This document shows positions 62,876 through 64,000 of a DNA stretch of 64,000 bases, piece by piece; within the stretch, counting starts at the first letter, position 1; each line of letters starts with the position of its first letter. The position numbers were made by a program, and so were the translations under genes. The DNA comes from Desulfobacteraceae bacterium (lineage in GTDB: Bacteria > Desulfobacterota > Desulfobacteria > Desulfobacterales > SKZT01): the NCBI GenBank assembly GCA_011389745.1, contig JAABTQ010000006.1, positions 1 through 64,000 of the forward strand. The letters run 5' to 3'. The notes below the pieces were generated by a model. The model was not told the origin of the DNA and searched no databases. It saw only the letters and a list, made by a program, of their open reading frames with translations.

Positions 62876-63241
62876 TTATAGGTTTTGTTCGGATCTTTCC
62901 ACAATCATCGTACCGCTGCATGCAAGATCCCCTTTTACCATAATCTTAAACAAATAATGATCGGAACTCTCTACAGATGAAGTAATAGTCAATTCCATTG
63001 TATCGCCGGGTCTGATCACCTGTTTAAACCGGACCCTTCGAATTTCGGATATCTCCCGGCTGCCTGTATTTACTTTTTGAATAGCATCAAATACCATAGC
63101 CAACTGAGCAATACCCGGCAAAATCGGATCACCGGGAAAATGACCGGAAAACCATAATGAATCCGCTTTAACACTTGCTTTGCAGGTAATTTCATTTTCC
63201 CCGAAATGATCAGGATCGGTTATTAAATGCCAAGGGTACAT
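62876..63241 (-). CDS. FabZ/ApeI-like hotdog dehydratase
   Basis: A 121-residue single hotdog. The active-site segment WFSGHFPGDPILPGIAQLAM keeps the FabZ His (GHFPG) but has AQLAMVFD where FabZ and FabA have a Glu or Asp on the helix, as in the ApeI/thioester dehydratase-like group. It is probably a 3-hydroxyacyl-ACP dehydratase or isomerase partner of the double-hotdog protein. It sits between the partial B12-radical SAM gene (18 bases upstream) and ACP. Confidence 0.8.
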   Translation of the reverse strand: MYPWHLITDPDHFGENEITCKASVKADSLWFSGHFPGDPILPGIAQLAMVFDAIQKVNTGSREISEIRRVRFKQVIRPGDTMELTITSSVESSDHYLFKIMVKGDLACSGTMIVERSEQNL

Positions 63242-63259
63242 GTGTTACTTTTTGTTTTA

Positions 63260-64000
63260 TTAACGAATTAAAAACTCCCAAAGTGGTCCTGAAAACCCGC
63301 GATCGTAAATTTTTGAAAGTGTCAGAGCTGCTTTGTCACCCCCTGCTCCGATGATCCAATTGGGTCGGGACCCGGCTTTTTTCATAATGAGATCAACAGC
63401 TTTGTCCATATCAATTGCTAAAGGACGGTAAAAAACAGGTTCGAGCAAGTTTTGCGTTTTTTTAATCTGACCCTCTTTGGCAGCAATCTCTTGCAGGGCC
63501 GTGTAAGGGTAAATTCGCATGCCGCAAAAAAGAAATAGGACAGTTTTGTTTAATTTGTCAATATTTGAAAGTGTTTCCGTGACAGAATCATCAGTTTCGC
63601 CGGGACCTCCAAAAATAAAATAATGGGCAACATAAAGGCCGGCATCAACAGCTTTATGATGAGCCTGAAAAACGTCGGCTGTTTTAAACGGTTTCCGATA
63701 GTTGGCAAGCACGGGATCGCAAAGCGATTCGGTTCCGAATTCCACGTGGGTCAGGCCGGAATCCGCCAGAATTTTGAAATAGTCTTCCGGAGGTTTCGTC
63801 GGTGCAAAAAAAGCTCCCCATGGTATCGATACACCTGCCTTTTGAAAAGCCATGGCCACCTGGATACTATGGAGATAATCCACATTGAAGGCCGAGTCCG
63901 TCACAAAAAAATATTTTGCACCGGCCTTCTGAAACCGTACCGCCGTTTCCGCCACCTCATGGGGTGGTGCCAGGCGAAGATTTTTCCCTTCGATATGCGG
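63260..64000 (-). CDS. Radical SAM protein, B12-binding type (partial, runs off the window)
   Basis: The reading frame stays open through 64000, beyond the GTG at 63955, continuing ...PHIEGKNLRLAPPHEVAETA. The visible 247 residues are the C-terminal part of a radical SAM barrel: AGAKYFFVTDSAFNVDYLHS, THVEFGTESLCDPVLANYRK and YFIFGGPGETDDSVTETL. The CxxxCxxC motif and any cobalamin-binding domain would lie outside the window, so the B12 assignment rests on resemblance to the 53675 gene product. First visible gene of the - strand operon. Confidence 0.8.
   Translation of the reverse strand, partial: PHIEGKNLRLAPPHEVAETAVRFQKAGAKYFFVTDSAFNVDYLHSIQVAMAFQKAGVSIPWGAFFAPTKPPEDYFKILADSGLTHVEFGTESLCDPVLANYRKPFKTADVFQAHHKAVDAGLYVAHYFIFGGPGETDDSVTETLSNIDKLNKTVLFLFCGMRIYPYTALQEIAAKEGQIKKTQNLLEPVFYRPLAIDMDKAVDLIMKKAGSRPNWIIGAGGDKAALTLSKIYDRGFSGPLWEFLIR

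Overview
The window looks like a chromosomal piece of an anaerobic deltaproteobacterium (Desulfobacterota, probably a Desulfobacteraceae-like sulfate reducer). This is inferred from gene style: a tungstate-type ABC transporter, a stand-alone NuoEFG electron-input module, a carboxynorspermidine pathway, large PAS-rich hybrid kinases, B12-binding radical SAM proteins and many repeat-laden spacers. I found no rRNA, tRNA or CRISPR array.

Layout. 0-5.5 kb is a decaying accessory zone. It holds an IS91-type transposase fragment joined to a broken endonuclease/exonuclease/phosphatase gene, a small ferritin-like gene, a potassium-channel-like gene, remains of two toxin-antitoxin-like loci, a small Zn-ribbon ORF and a MutS-like relic. 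5.5-8.7 kb is a five-PAS hybrid histidine kinase, followed by about 1.1 kb of gene-free palindromic repeats. 9.8-16 kb holds a small conserved gene, then nuoE-nuoF-(repeat-filled gap)-nuoG-murI. 16.2-21 kb holds a phosphatase fragment, a deacetylase-like/FemAB-like pair and a patatin lipoprotein. 21.4-26.5 kb is nitrilase-LysR facing a signal-less TupA paralogue and tupABC. 26.5-32.1 kb is the norspermidine pair (carboxynorspermidine dehydrogenase, NspC) next to a receiver-Hpt protein and a receiver-PAS-GGDEF-EAL protein. 32.1-36 kb is rsmG, a degraded CoA-transferase/GNAT gene, an alpha/beta hydrolase and an RlmD/RumA methyltransferase. 36-42 kb holds a secreted tandem-repeat protein, membrane proteins, and an MFS/kinase-like/UspA operon. 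42-52 kb is mostly housekeeping (YjbQ, CarS-phosphoesterase fusion, ElbB, thioesterase, PepP, XerD, DUF3108, KptA-like, HemL, Sir2, FmdB).

52.4 kb to the right edge is the most interesting part. It is two convergent operons that look like an unusual type II fatty-acid/polyketide pathway: a truncated GT2-DUF2062 protein, a B12-radical SAM protein and an acyl-activating ligase on the + strand; and a double-hotdog dehydratase, YbgC-like thioesterase, two FabF-type ketosynthases, two paralogous radical SAM enzymes, an ACP, a FabZ/ApeI-like hotdog and a second B12-radical SAM protein on the - strand. The cluster continues off the edge. The gene mix resembles aryl-polyene and proposed ladderane-lipid gene sets, but the product cannot be named from this window.

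Two other themes recur. Short dispersed repeats (a GATTCTTCG...CAGAATGAC family and a CGTCATTCCGGC hairpin family) fill most spacers. At least eight genes are visibly broken or truncated, so deletion and gene decay are active here.
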